Assembly (NCBI GenBank): GCA_037102815.1
Contig: BTPP01000006.1
Location: forward strand, 1 to 64,000
DNA length: 64,000 bases
Source of the DNA: Neurospora intermedia
Lineage: Eukaryota; Ascomycota; Sordariomycetes; Sordariales; Sordariaceae
Direction of reading: 5' to 3'
Part shown: piece by piece, positions 28,276 to 40,598 of the stretch
Layout: each line of letters starts with the position of its first letter
How positions within the stretch are numbered: the first letter of the stretch is position 1
The notes under the pieces: model-generated
The model's input: only the letters and a program-made list of their open reading frames with translations
What the model was told of the DNA's origin: nothing
Databases searched by the model: none
Program-made: the position numbers and the translations under genes

Positions 28276-29649
28276 TAGTTAATTATTATATAAATAGGTA
28301 GGTAGGTTATATAGGTAGGGTCGAGATCGACTGTATAGAAGTGAAGATATATATTAAAATATTTAATCTAAATAAATTATATTTTAGATAGGTAAAAGTA
28401 GCCTTACTTTCTTTAAATTAAAAACGTTAAATATAGACTCGATCTAATTATTTTCTATAAATATCCGTCGTATATTTTAAATTATATTTTTACTACATTT
28501 ATTAATATATTTATAGATAGCGTCCGTACTTATATTTATATTTAATATATTTCTCTCTAATTAACCGCGGGTACTATCGCTTCTTAAATTAATACTATAT
28601 ATTCTATTAATTAGTAAATAATATATATTTACCTTTATACTATTAACTTTATTTACGTAACTAATATTTTTTATTTTTACCTTTTTTAAGTAAATTAGAG
28701 AGTATGTAATAAAGTAGGCTTAATAATTGCGTCTCTGGCCTATTTAATATATAGGTTTAATTGTAGTTTAGTAATTTCCGTATATATAGGAAGGTTTGGG
28801 CGTAGAAGGTAGAAAATATACATTAATATATTGATAAAATATAAGCTAATATAAGGGTACTATTTTAAATTAGTACAAACTAGTAGAACCTAATATTTAA
28901 TCGCCGATTAGCCTAAAGTACCTACTCTTCCTCTCCTATATATAATATATTTAAATCCTATAAATTTACATCCTTTAAAGGATAAATATATTTGTTTATT
29001 ACTACGGTTAGTACTATTAAACGTTAATGCCAGCTTTAGTATAAAATTGTTAAAAATAGAGTATTCCCGGAATAGCGCTAATAATAAGAAGGAAGGAGGG
29101 TGTAATATATAAAGGAGTTTGTAAAGGGCGGAGGTGAAATTAAATAGAGTAATTTAATTAATATAGATTATCCTAATAACCCTAATCCTAGAGATATATT
29201 AGAATTTAACGAAGATTTGGAGTAGGATATAGATATAAAAATATAATATTAGGCAAAGTATAAATAAGACGGTATAGGATAATTTATACCTCTACTATAC
29301 TAATAAATAATTAATATAGTTAATTAATTTGAGTATTATCCCTATAGTGCGGATATTAATATAGGGAGGTAAAATACTCTTATTAAAATTAATATAGTAT
29401 TTCCTTTATTTAGTATATAATATTTAGGAAGGTTTACCGCTATATAAACTTATAGTCAAAAGATATTATCCCTCCTTACTATATTAAATATATAAGAGAA
29501 GGGGATAGTATTTTCTAACTATAATTGTATTTACCTCTAAGGAAGGTAAAAATTAAAGTCGGGTATATAATTGAAATAGGATAATTAGAAACTAACTACT
29601 TACAAGTAGATTATAGTATATTAGTAGTATAAAAGGGGAATAATAGAAG

Positions 29650-29987
29650 TATCTTCTTTATTATAATAGTTTTAAGATATATATTTACTTAGTAGTAGTA
29701 GTCTTAAGAAATATATCTTCTTTATTGTATTAACTTTAAAAAATATATCTTCTTCTATCTTCTTCCTTATAGTAGTCTTAAAAAATACATCCTCTTCCTT
29801 ATAGTAGCCTTAGGAGATATATCTTCTTCTTTAGGGTAGTTTTAGGAAATATATCTTCTTTATTGTACTAGTTTTAAGAGATATATCTTCTTCTATCTTC
29901 TTCCTTATAGTAGCCTTAGGAAATATATCTTCTTCCTTAGGGTAGTCTTAGGAAATATATCTTCTTTATTATATTAGTCTTAGGAAA
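29650..29987. repeat. Short irregular tandem array around atatatcttct
   Basis: About nine imperfect units of roughly 33-48 bp, each with gtagtcttaggaaatatatc or a near variant followed by ttctttatt or ttcttcctta. It is a pyrimidine-rich minisatellite with no frame that stays open. Confidence 0.75.
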
Positions 29988-30960
29988 TAAAACTTAAATA
30001 GTTTAATTCTTATCGATTGGCGACCGCCAACAAAGTTCGCGCTTAGGAATTTCCTATATAAGTAAAGATTTATTATAAGTATATAGTATATAAGGTTTTA
30101 ATTCAATTATAAGTAATTTTATAAGGTTTATATTTTTATTAGATATAATAATACAAAATTTAGTAGTATTACTAAATCTTCTACTATTATTAAGGGTAGG
30201 GTTAATATATTTCCTAAGGTCGGTTAAGGTACCGTCTAGATTATCGTTTAATTAATAAATATAATAAAATATAAGAAAATATCTGCCTAGATTTGGAAGG
30301 CTAAGTAAGAAGGCTCGATAACTTCTAATTAGGTAGATTTAAAGGAATTTAAAATAATCGGACTATTTATAACCGGGAGGTAGGAGTATACCGTAGGTGG
30401 ATAATAACTTTTAAGAGACGTATTCGTATAATAATAGTAGTATATTAATAGGATATTAAATTTTAAATATAAGTATTAGCCTAATTACTTCGATTACTTA
30501 CTTAAATTAATTAAAATTATATAGAAATATATACCCGCAAAACACTATCTTTTAATACTTTACTATACTTTTGCTTTACAAAATCTTTAATTATTAATTA
30601 TTATTATTACTAGCTATATATAATTTCCTATTTACTTAATAATTTAGCCTCCGTCTATATCTTATTTATTTACTCTTACGTTTCGTTCTCGCCGTTTATA
30701 GGGTTTAGTATTATAAATTCCTATATTTATTAGAGAACGAAGAAAGGGTATTAACTAATATTAAAAGAAAATAAATTTGGACGGTATTAGTACTTCTATA
30801 CTAGCTATTACTAATTAGCCTAATAGGGCTTCTAATAGGACTTTTAATTCTTATAATCGATTAAACTAAATACGCCATCCCTAGCCGGAGAATAGCATCT
30901 TTATAGAAATAATATATTTACTTAAATTATAGCCGGAGTTTTTGTAACGGATATTAACTA

Positions 30961-31002
30961 ATTCAATATCCCTATCCTAGCCTACGTTTCTAATTAGCCG
31001 TT
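30961..31002 (+). repeat. 42-bp direct repeat, left copy
   Basis: A 42-bp sequence containing tatccctatcctagcctacg recurs at 31,973-32,014, 1,012 bp downstream, with only transition differences (C/T). It may be the same end of two related elements, or a segmental duplication. Confidence 0.7.
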
Positions 31003-31240
31003 ATAAATCTTTATACCTCCTTAAATTAAAATTCTATTAAAGTGAGCCTATACCCGAAAACAATATACTTTATAGCGAGGAAAAGGAGTTATTTTACTCT
31101 CTAATCTAATCCGAATAGACTTTACTATCTATTGATTTTCCTTTTAAAAATAATTTTAAATCCGAATATTTACAAAATAATATAAAAAGCTATACTAGCC
31201 TCTTAAATAGTAAATAAAATGCCTAACTTCGCGTAAAAGC

Positions 31241-31360
31241 GGCTAGCTCCCTATAAAGGTAATCGATTCTTTATAAAGGCAGTTAATTTATTATAAGGGT
31301 AGTTAATTCCCTATAAGGGTAATTAATTCCCTATAAGGGTAATTAACTCCTTATAAAGGT
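31241..31360. repeat. Minisatellite, 20 bp x 6
   Basis: Six units of exactly 20 bp whose ends, ctataaaggt or ttataagggt, fall at 31,260, 31,280 and so on to 31,360. Units differ by transitions only. Confidence 0.85.
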
Positions 31361-31689
31361 TATAACCTACTAATAGAACTAGCCTTAGAGGAATAGTATA
31401 AAGATTATCCTACTAATTTATAAATTTTCGTAAGTTAGCCCCCAAGATCGATTCTCCTAAGTAGGTTATTTCGAGTCTAATAGTTCTAAGTAAGTTAAAT
31501 TATAATTAGTAATTAAATAATTATTTTAATCTAATATATTCAACCTTCTAATTTAAAATAGGGATCGATATTAAATATATTTAAGAAGTAGTATATATTT
31601 CCTCTTCGATATTAGTAAAAGTTCAAATATCCTATAAACGTCCAAAGAATTTAGTAAGGATTGTTTCTTACGGTTCAACGGTTATTTGT

Positions 31690-32010
31690 TATAGGGTAAA
31701 GCGATATTGAACGTATAGGGTAAAATATAATTTATATAATTATATAAAGAAGAAGGGAAATTATAAAATTTGTATAGAATTTATACGTAGCGGCTCATCT
31801 TATAGGCAAGGGTGAGCCGCATCCTTAGTATATATAACCGGAGCCTCCGGTAATATATAGTTAATAAGAGAGTACGTATTAGCCTAACAATTACTATAGC
31901 GGTAGTAAGGCTAAACGGTTTAGCTAATTAGAGAGCGTATATTAATTGGCAACTATAATTATAGTAATATTAATTTAATATCCCTATCCTAGCCTACGTT
32001 TTTAATTAGC
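31690..32010 (-). repeat. LTR-like dispersed repeat, inverted copy
   Basis: Read on the minus strand this matches 38,785-39,050: an aattatagtaatatt-like left part, tagctaattagagagcg, then a core around ttatatatactaaggat (31,811-31,839, here ending gcggctcacc), followed by an AT-rich tail with cttctttatata. The TATA-like core followed by an AT-rich tail suggests a solo LTR. It points opposite to the copies at 36.3, 38.6 and 45.9 kb and, with the 36.3-kb copy, flanks the decayed transposase. Its right part overlaps the second 42-bp direct repeat (31,973-32,014). Confidence 0.55.
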
Positions 32011-32014
32011 CGTT
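31973..32014 (+). repeat. 42-bp direct repeat, right copy
   Basis: Partner of 30,961-31,002. The 970 bp between the two copies contains the 20-bp minisatellite and most of the inverted LTR-like repeat, so an insertion event may have used or created this duplication. At 42 bp it is too long to be an ordinary target-site duplication. Confidence 0.7.
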
Positions 32015-33689
32015 CTAGGCTATTATACTTCTTTAGACGAAGAATTACTAAGACTAATAACGTTACTCTATAATTTATTATACGTATATACCATTTTGAA
32101 TAATTATACCTAATAATATCTAATTATTATTTAAAATACTTTTTCTTTAACCTATACGCCGAATTCGAGGACGATAATCTAATTCATATTAAGAGCGATA
32201 TTTACCTATAATCAGGCATACGTTCTATTAATTACCTATAAGCTATTATATGTTCCCTTTTCCTAATATAAAGAGAGGATAATAAAGAAGAAATATAAAT
32301 TACTACCTATAATAATAAGCGAATAGGAGGCGAATAGTACAATTAAAATACTATTTTATAAATTAAAAGATTTACTAAATTTAATTGAGAAATAAGAGTA
32401 TAGCGGGGCTTAGGGAGTAAAAGAAGTAATTTATATAAAGTACAAAATAAATATTAATATTTATATAAGAGACTAGGAGGATTAATTACCTAGGTAGGAA
32501 AAGGATAGAAGTACCCTATATATTCTATTGTATTAAAGTTAGTAATTAGCTTACTTTTTTAAACGAGATTTAAATAGAATAAAAGCCTATAGAGTAAAAA
32601 TAGTATATATAGTAGCCTTACTCAATATACAACCAAATTTTCTTTTTTATTATTTTAAAGTAAAATATTTTCTACAATTATTTAACTACCTCTACTCTAC
32701 CTTTAAAGATATATATTACTTAGTAAATTAAATATTAAAGATTACGCTAAAATACTTAGAAGGCGACTTTACTTATTAATATAGTAATAAAGGACCTTAT
32801 AACGAAGAGGGGCCAGCAATATAAAAACTACCTTCTATATTACCTCTATAAACTAGAGGTAATAATACTTATATAGGGCAAATCGATTAGGAACTTCTTT
32901 AAAAATAGTCTTATATAATTAGAATTATACTCCTAATAGGAAGATTAGGGGGGTAAATAGGGGTAGGTCTAATAAGGGGATAGAGAGATTAGCAATATTG
33001 AGCGGATAAAGCTCGAAAGTTGGAAGGCTAGAATAATATAAGTTAGGGTATAGGGTAGGAGTTCTATAAATAATCCTATTAGGTATAATAAATTATTAAT
33101 TAATAGTATTAAATAATATTAAAAAGTATAAATTTAGTAAGTAAGCTTAGGCCTAAGCGGTCGGGAGGGCGTTTGGGTTTAAATTCCGAGAAACCAAAAA
33201 CGATTTTCTAATACTCTACCTCTACACATTATATACTAATCCTAATATCTTCTAAAATATTATATTAATTTCTACCCTCGTTATAAGTAGTATAAATAAT
33301 TGCGTTATACTATCGTATTCAATTTTACACGTTAAATAGGTTATTATTTATAAATGTATACTTATTATAACGATTATAATATAAATACCTAAGTACCTAC
33401 CTACCTCTATACTTTAGCGCCGCCATTATAATATTAGCGGTTTATACCGAGCGCGCGCTATTATACCGGTATTAAATAATAGAAATAGTAATTAGCAAAC
33501 TACATAGAAATAACGTTAATATAAGTATATTAATATATTAGCTTAATTATTACTTAACTCTAAGTACATATAATTAAATTTAAAAGAAATATATATAGGA
33601 TAACCTTCTTAATTTCCAATTTAGTTAATACGACTTAAATACCTACTTAGAGGTACAATTATTAATATTAAATCCTTTATTATTTTTAA

Positions 33690-35880
33690 CAATTTACTAC
33701 CCGAAAGCTATTATTAAATATTAATAAATATTAATATAATTAATATAGAAATCGTTAAAACGTTAACCGAAGAGTTCTACCAGTAATTAGCGGATATAAT
33801 CGTTAGTACGAAGATCCCCTTTTCAATTATAAAGAATCCGGCCTTTCGATAATTATTGGGTTTTATAGACCGTAATATAACCAATAAATTACTACCTAAT
33901 TCGGCCGACTTCTTGGCTATATAAATTCGAAAAGTATATAAACTTTACTTAAACCGTTTAAAATAGCAACTAGCTAATTTACCCTTTAAAAAATATATTT
34001 CGTTCGACCTATAAACCTTACTAAATAGTCTACCCGTACTTTCGATCTTTATATACTATATAAATTACTACTATATTATTAAAAATAATATAGTTAGTAT
34101 TTGGAAAGTATACGGGGGGTATAGTAATAAGAATATTATTACTAGAATTGTCCAAATAATAGAACAATTAGATTTAACTAACAACGACGTACTCTATTTA
34201 ATTAGTAATAATATAGAGACTAATAACTACTATATTTATTATATTATTTAAAGCTTTAACCCCGACCTAAGCGTTAGTTAAATCGAGAGCGAAGTAGTAA
34301 AGCGCTATCTATATTATATCGGTTATATTCTTAATACTAGCGTAGAGGCTACTATATGAGGAGGAATAACTACTATTCCTAATTATAATAATTAGTATAA
34401 TCGGTTATTCCTAATTGAGGATAATATATTAATTTAATAGCAATATAATATTAGCCTACTCGGTCGGCTCTTCAACCTAATTCAATTCATCCGCTAGAAT
34501 CCCCAACGCTATATAAAACTCTAAGAGATAATTTATTATAACCGCAACTAAGCCCTTTATAATAATATATAACCTTAGTATAACGCTACTATAGAAGATA
34601 ATACCCTATCTCCCCTTTTTAATGTTATTCCTAATAGTATCCTATAATAGTACTTTAATTATTAAATAATTTAATACGTTTAGAGGTTCTGTAAAACCCT
34701 CGACGAATATATAGCCGAAATTACTAATAACCCCGACCTATCCCTACGATTACTAGAAGAGAGTAACGTTAGTACCGACGATTGGTTTATTATTATAGGA
34801 ATATTAGAAGTGTTATAATTAATTTAGGGTTTTATAAAAACCTTCGATCTACTTAGCTAAAACTTATTGGTAGTAATACCTAACCTTACCTACCTAATAC
34901 GAACCTTACGGAAAATAAAGGAGAGGTGCTTAGACAATATAGCCGCCCCCAATTATATTCGCTTTTATCTTAATAATATAACTATTTTTAAAGACTACCT
35001 TACCTATATTAAGCTCGATAATAACGATTATATTAAATCCGAAGCCTACCTACGTAATATAAATAACTACCGCTAGAAAGTAATTAACGCTATAATTAAG
35101 CGGACCTTCGATAAATTTAGGGAGTGTTAAAATAAAATATAATAGAATAAAGTATATTAGAACGTATACATTTTGCACCTTAAATTCCGTAAGCGATAGA
35201 TTTTAAAGTATTACCCCAATAAGTACGGAATTATCTTCAATAATTTCCAGGCCGTCTAGGAAGGGGGGTACAAAAATATAATTATAGGGGATATATTAAC
35301 TCTTATAAACTAATAGTAATTTAATATTACTAATAATAAATACCTTTACCTTATTAGAAGTAATATAATTATTTTATCGGATTTTAATTCGCTTCTATCG
35401 GAAATAAATAGTAGGTATTAAACGAATAATTACTTTTAGGGCGAGGTTTATACAATTAAAAACGTAATAGAATAGTAGAAGGCGTACGAAAGGACCCAAC
35501 CCTATTTAATATATATAGCGTTCGATCTCTACTCTATATTGCTTCGGCTAAATAATTACGAATAATATAAAAACAATATTAAATTAGTAATAAATAATTA
35601 TAGGAATAACCGGACCGCTAAATCTATTAATATAATCGAGAATTTGAATTTCTAGATACGAGCCGACTGTAACGAAGAATATATTATAATAGGTTATACT
35701 ATTAGTATAATACTATAGAGGGATTAAGAAGCTATAAGAACCGTTATATATTATTAATAAATAAATATATAGATATATAAAGGTAGTCCGAGAAGTTAAA
35801 AAGAATTATAATAAATAATATTCGTACCCTCCCCCTAACTACTATTTACCTAAATATTATTTATATATAAATACTTCCCC
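33690..35880 (+). pseudogene. RIP-killed hAT-family transposase
   Basis: One + frame (codons starting at 33,751) reads as a protein for about 2.1 kb once TAA/TAG are taken as decayed Gln or Trp codons; I saw one TGA (about 34,360). hAT landmarks appear in order: an FSIIKNPAFR*LL segment (33,820-33,857; family pattern F..V..P.FR.L), an ISFDL-T segment (about 34,000; family SFDLWTS), a YINYYY segment (about 34,060; family H[YF][IL]D), a GYSNKN segment (about 34,120; family GxHtgeN), the NNIETNN segment at 34,206 (family DNAxNN), GYILN at 34,321 (family C.aHilnL) and a LFNLIQFIR segment at 34,471. hAT enzymes are cut-and-paste transposases. The C-terminal dimerisation signature was not found. 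Ends are approximate. Confidence 0.7.
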
Positions 35881-36329
35881 TACTAAAAATAATAAGCCCG
35901 TATTAGAATTAAACTAAGGATATTAGTAGGGCGGCGGATACCGGAAGTTAGAACATTCTGTAAAAGTATATATAGTAATACCTTAATTAGGCTTCGTCTA
36001 CGAAGCGGTTTTATATTTAATACGAAAACTTTCCCTACTTTTATTTCTAAATAGCCGTATTTCTATATATATATATATCCTTATTATATATACTCCCTAT
36101 TAGCCTTCTAGGGTTTATTCTAACTTCCTACCGATTTGCGGACTCTTTTATAAAATTTTTAGGAGACCTTTTTTCAAATTCCTAACGTAAAGAGTTATCT
36201 CCCTTCTACTTAATATAAATATATTTATAATCTTTATTCTTCCTTCTTCGTAGAGGTAATTAATAAGTAGTTATCTTTATACTACCCCGAGGATTTGGAA
36301 ATTTAAGTCTAAAATATTAGAATTAGTTT

Positions 36330-36640
36330 AACTTTTATTATATAACTAGCCTTACTACGACTATTATTTAGCTGTAGGACTACTATAATTATAATTACTA
36401 TTAATATACGTTCGCTAAGTAGCTAAATAATTTTAACTTTATTACTATAATAGTAATTGCCGGGTTAATTCTAACTATTTAATTAATTATACAGCCCTAA
36501 AGGCTATAGGTATATAGTATTAAGGATATAGTTCATCTTCGGTTAGGGTATATAGGATAAGCCGCCGCGTATAATTATAAGGGGCCCTCTTACTATATAA
36601 TATATATAGTATATTTCTACCTTTCTTTATTAGGCGTTAT
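36330..36640 (+). repeat. LTR-like dispersed repeat, direct copy
   Basis: Shares with 45,880-46,125 the order aattataatt, ata-cg-tcgctaa, taaataa-ttta-ctttattact, aattgccgg, and the core tatatagtattaaggata at 36,511-36,528. It lies just after the decayed transposase and is inverted relative to the copy at 31.7-32.0 kb. It is strongly RIP-altered: the core ggctcac has become agttcat. Confidence 0.5.
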
Positions 36641-38647
36641 TATATAATTAATTTCGAAGGAATATACTTTTATATAATTGAATTTTCGAGAGATAAAAGC
36701 TATAGCCTTTAGCGCCGGAATTGAATTCGGAAGGGGCGTTGGCCTAACTTCTTATATACCTTAATTTCCCTATAGGGCGTATATCCGTACTAGTAGAATT
36801 ATTATATTATTTTTACCGATTATAGTTATATTTATACTTATAAAATAAAAAAAGTTTATTTAAGAATTAATATACTAAATAGATATTATCCCTCCTATAT
36901 TAAACCCTAAAGTAATAAATAAGGAGTAGAATTTACTTAAAAATAGAAAAGGTAAGAAGAGGCCTATTAGAACGAAGAAAAAGGTAAATAATATTATATA
37001 AAAGGTATCTTTTCTCAAACTATTTTATACTAAATCTAATAGATAGGGTATAAATTAAACTATAAAAAAAGAATAATAGCCGGCGCTAATTAATATTACT
37101 AAAAGTAAGTTTATATAAGCCTTATAAAGTAAATTTAAAAGGGTAATTAAGAAGAAGAAGAAATTTATAAAGAGAGGACCAAATATTATTGAATAAATTT
37201 ATAAAATATTTATTACTCTTATCGAGAGTATACGGGCTATGAATATTCCCGGTTAAAACTACTAATACCCTAAAGACTATAATAATTATTAATAAGAACG
37301 AGCCTATTTCTACTACTATTATAGTAAAACTATATTGTACTAATACGGGTAGCTCTCTTTATATTTTTAAATAGCGTTATAAGCTAATTATTAAAGATAT
37401 TTTTAAATCGTACTAAAATGTAAAAGATATATCCGGGGTATTAATTATAAATAATATTAGGTAAAGTACAATTTTAAATAGTATTTCTTATAAAACTTCG
37501 TTAAAGCGCTAAAATGAGCTAATAGAGGAATAAGTAAGGAAGAAAATATATAATAGTTTTAGTAATTTTAATATAGTGTTAGGAGGTTTTAACGGGGGTT
37601 ATAGTTGTAAGTCCAGCGCTAAAGTAGTTTATAATAATTTAAAAGATATAATATCGTTTAGTTTTATAATAGTTATTAGTAGGATATTTAAAGTATATTT
37701 CTAGTTTTTTATATTAATTTTTATTACTTTCTCCTAATTAAAGTACTATTATATTATATAGAACCCTACAGCCGGTATATTTTATATTAATATATAGTAT
37801 GAACTTCTATAGCCTACTATTATTATTATTACTATTAATACTATTCCCGATAATTAATTAGCTAAAGCCCCGCCTGCCGTAAGTATATAGGCCTACTAGT
37901 AGAGTCTATAGCTTGAGTATTCTTAAGTTTTGGCGTTTATAAGTTCCTAACCAGCTTTATAATACTTTATATTTCTAAAAATAGTATTAAACGGGTATAC
38001 GTAGCCGATTCGGTTATAAGTAACCGAATATCTAGTATATTCTCATCTTAGCCTATATTTTATTATATTTATAAATAAGGTAGTATAGATAACGCTATTT
38101 TATACTCTCGAACTACTAGAACGAAAAAAAAAAAATATTTAGTATTAGAAATAGATGGGGCTACAATAAAATATTATATTTTATATTCAACTATCTTATA
38201 ATATTAAATTTAGAAGAAGATAGAGAAAGGTATATAAAGGCTAATATAGTATTGTCTATCCTTACTATAATCCTTAACGTTTTATATAGGAGTTAATTTA
38301 TTTATTTAAAGGGTAATAAGAATTATATATATAAATATAGATTACTCCTCCAACCCCCCCCCCTGCCTTAATAGGTGGATAATCTTAAATTAGAAATAAA
38401 ATCTATTATATTAATTAGTATAACCGATATAATAGTCGGAGATTATCTTATATAATTTAATTTTGTTCCCGGCTATTATAGGGGCTAATATTTATACTAT
38501 CGCCGCTAATACTAAGGTTACTTCTTAAAATACTTAATAAAGCCCTAGGGTTACTAACCTATTATTTATATATACCTATAGGGTAACCCTAATTATATTA
38601 ATACTTAAGATACTCGTAAACCTAACTACTAGATACCTATCCAAGTG

Positions 38648-39050
38648 GTGTAAGAAATAGGGGGCGTCGGTTACTAGCAATTGTTAAGTACAATTAGCGC
38701 TTCCTATTTCTTTTACTACCTGCTATCTTTAATAGTAATATTAGTATAGACGTCTCTCTTCGTCTGTTGTATTATAGGGTTAGTATGTGCCTTCCGCCTA
38801 ATTGTAGTATTACTATAATTATAGTTATTGGGTTGATAAACGCTCCCTAATTAGCTATACGAACGGTAGCAACGATTTACCATCCCTGTGAGCGGGCTAG
38901 TTATATATACTAAGGATGGGGCTCAATTAGTATATAGGACGAGCCGTACTATATAGATCCTATATTCCCTTTCTTCCTTGTATCTTCTTTATATAAATAA
39001 ACGAGTTCTATTATATATTATACGTTCTATATAACTATACCCTATAATAT
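38648..39050 (+). repeat. LTR-like dispersed repeat, least mutated copy
   Basis: This copy keeps more CpA/TpG than its surroundings. It has a TATA-like core (ttatatatactaaggatggg, 38,901-38,920), a pyrimidine stretch, then aataaa near 38,996, which is the order of promoter and poly(A) signal in an LTR. An imperfect hairpin spans 38,650-38,716: gtaagaaataggg near the left pairs with cctatttcttttac at the right, and caattgt with acaatt inside. The left end may be tgtaag at 38,649 or tgttaag near 38,682. No internal retroelement genes adjoin it, so it would be a solo LTR. Confidence 0.5.
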
Positions 39051-40094
39051 ATCGATTATTATAAGGTTATTTATAGAATTAATATTATACCCCCCCTTTA
39101 CTTCCCTTTCTCTCCCCTCCCTACCTTTATCCCCTCCCTCTTCTTTACTAATTCTCTATACTCCTCTTTAAATAGTATTTCGCAAACGTATTTAACCTTC
39201 TTTCCTTCTAAAGTAATACTATAGACTACAATCTATATTTACCTATTTAATATAAATACTATTTCGTTTTATACTCTCTCTTAGTCCTCTTAATTATTTT
39301 TACCCCCCTTCGATTCCTCCCTACTTATCTTACTACTTCTATATATTAATTTGTTCTACTCTCTTCTTATTCCTATTATCTTCCCTAAGAATAATAGGGT
39401 TAATATTAATATTAATAGTTTTCCCTTTTCCTATCTATTCTCTTATTTCTTCGTTAAAGTACTTTATATATATATAAATCTCAGGTTAGAACGGCTAGCG
39501 AATAGGGCAATAATTTTAATAAAGAAAATAGATTAGAATAGATTATTATTTATATTATTAACTTTTGGAATAATTAGGTCTAAGATAGGGTACGTTAATT
39601 ACGATCTTTATCTTTTTGCTGTTAAATAGTAATTATAAATATAAAAGGCAATAACAATCTCTTAATTGTATAGGTTAGGGCTAATAAATTTCAATTTATA
39701 GGCTAAATTAATTAATTCTAATATTTACTAACTCTTCCTCTATTAATTCCTTTAGTTTATATATTATTATAAATTCGTTAGTACGGAGCGTTGTATAATA
39801 GTAGTAGCGTTAATATTCGAAAATATGTATTCTCGTAATTTAGCCGTTTATTAGAGGGTATATACTTTTTTATATTTAGTAAAAATACGTTATATTTTAA
39901 GGTTATAGATAGGATTGAGCTAGTTACGAACTTCCTCTTTATATTTCTCTATAAAGGTAGCGGTATATTAGTATTTGAAAATATATATTTTTACTATTTT
40001 ACCCTTTATTAGAGAATCTTAATCTTTAGTATTAATAGTACTAAATAGATTTCTTCTGCTACTCCCACTATTACTATTACTAAGAATGATAGTA

Positions 40095-40391
40095 GCGAGC
40101 CGTTGGGGGATTAGGCTATTAGCGAACCGTTAGGGGATTGGGCTCTCGGCGAGCCGTTGTAGGACTAGGCTTTCAGCGACCTGTTGGGGGATTGGGCTAT
40201 TAGCGAACTATTATAGGATTAGGCTTTCGGCGACCTATTAGGGGATTAGGCTTTCGGCGAGCCGTTGCGGGACTAGGCTTTCGGCGACCCGTTGGGGGAT
40301 TAGGCTATTAGTAAACCGTTACGGGATTGGGCTTTCGGCGATCCGTTGGGGGATTGGGCTATCGGCGAACCGTTGGGGGACTGGGCATTTT
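40095..40391 (+). repeat. 27-bp minisatellite, 11 units, decayed nonapeptide array
   Basis: Eleven uninterrupted 27-bp units, consensus gcgaaccgttgggggattgg plus gctatcg, are more G+C-rich than the flanks. Since 27 is nine codons, one + frame holds throughout: it reads GEPLGDWAI-type nonapeptides and ends in TAA at 40,390-40,392. The seven in-frame stops are all TAG, at positions where sister units have TGG (Trp) or a Gln/Arg codon, the result expected of RIP on a coding repeat. Upstream, the same frame reads a Ser/Thr-rich segment (about 40,048-40,094). It looks like the decayed C-terminal repeat region of a protein, family unknown. No unique spacers separate the units, so it is not a CRISPR array. 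Confidence 0.8.
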
Positions 40392-40598
40392 AATTACTAG
40401 GGATAACGGCCGGTTATAATGGATTTTATAGTTAATTAGGGATTAGGTTAAACGAATAATTGTAAGAAATAGCCTTATTTAGCGGCCTTTCTCTAGATTT
40501 AAAGAAATAAGGAAAGTTAATTATTATTATAATATTATTTACTATTTTCGTTTAAGGTTGGAGAGGCGTAAGGGTTATTAAAATATTTATTTTTAAAG

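Noticed and set aside
33150-33200. tRNA-like segment with A-box-like (ggcctaagcggtc) and B-box-like (gggtttaaattcc) words
   Set aside because: The two boxes are only about 20 nt apart, no cloverleaf can be formed, and no acceptor stem pairs. At most a SINE or tRNA relic.
34867-35076. 69-codon + ORF as an independent small gene
   Set aside because: It is just a stop-free piece of the decayed hAT transposase frame that runs through it on both sides.
40095-40391. CRISPR-like array
   Set aside because: Units abut with no unique spacers, it lies in fungal DNA, and the period is nine codons with one open frame.
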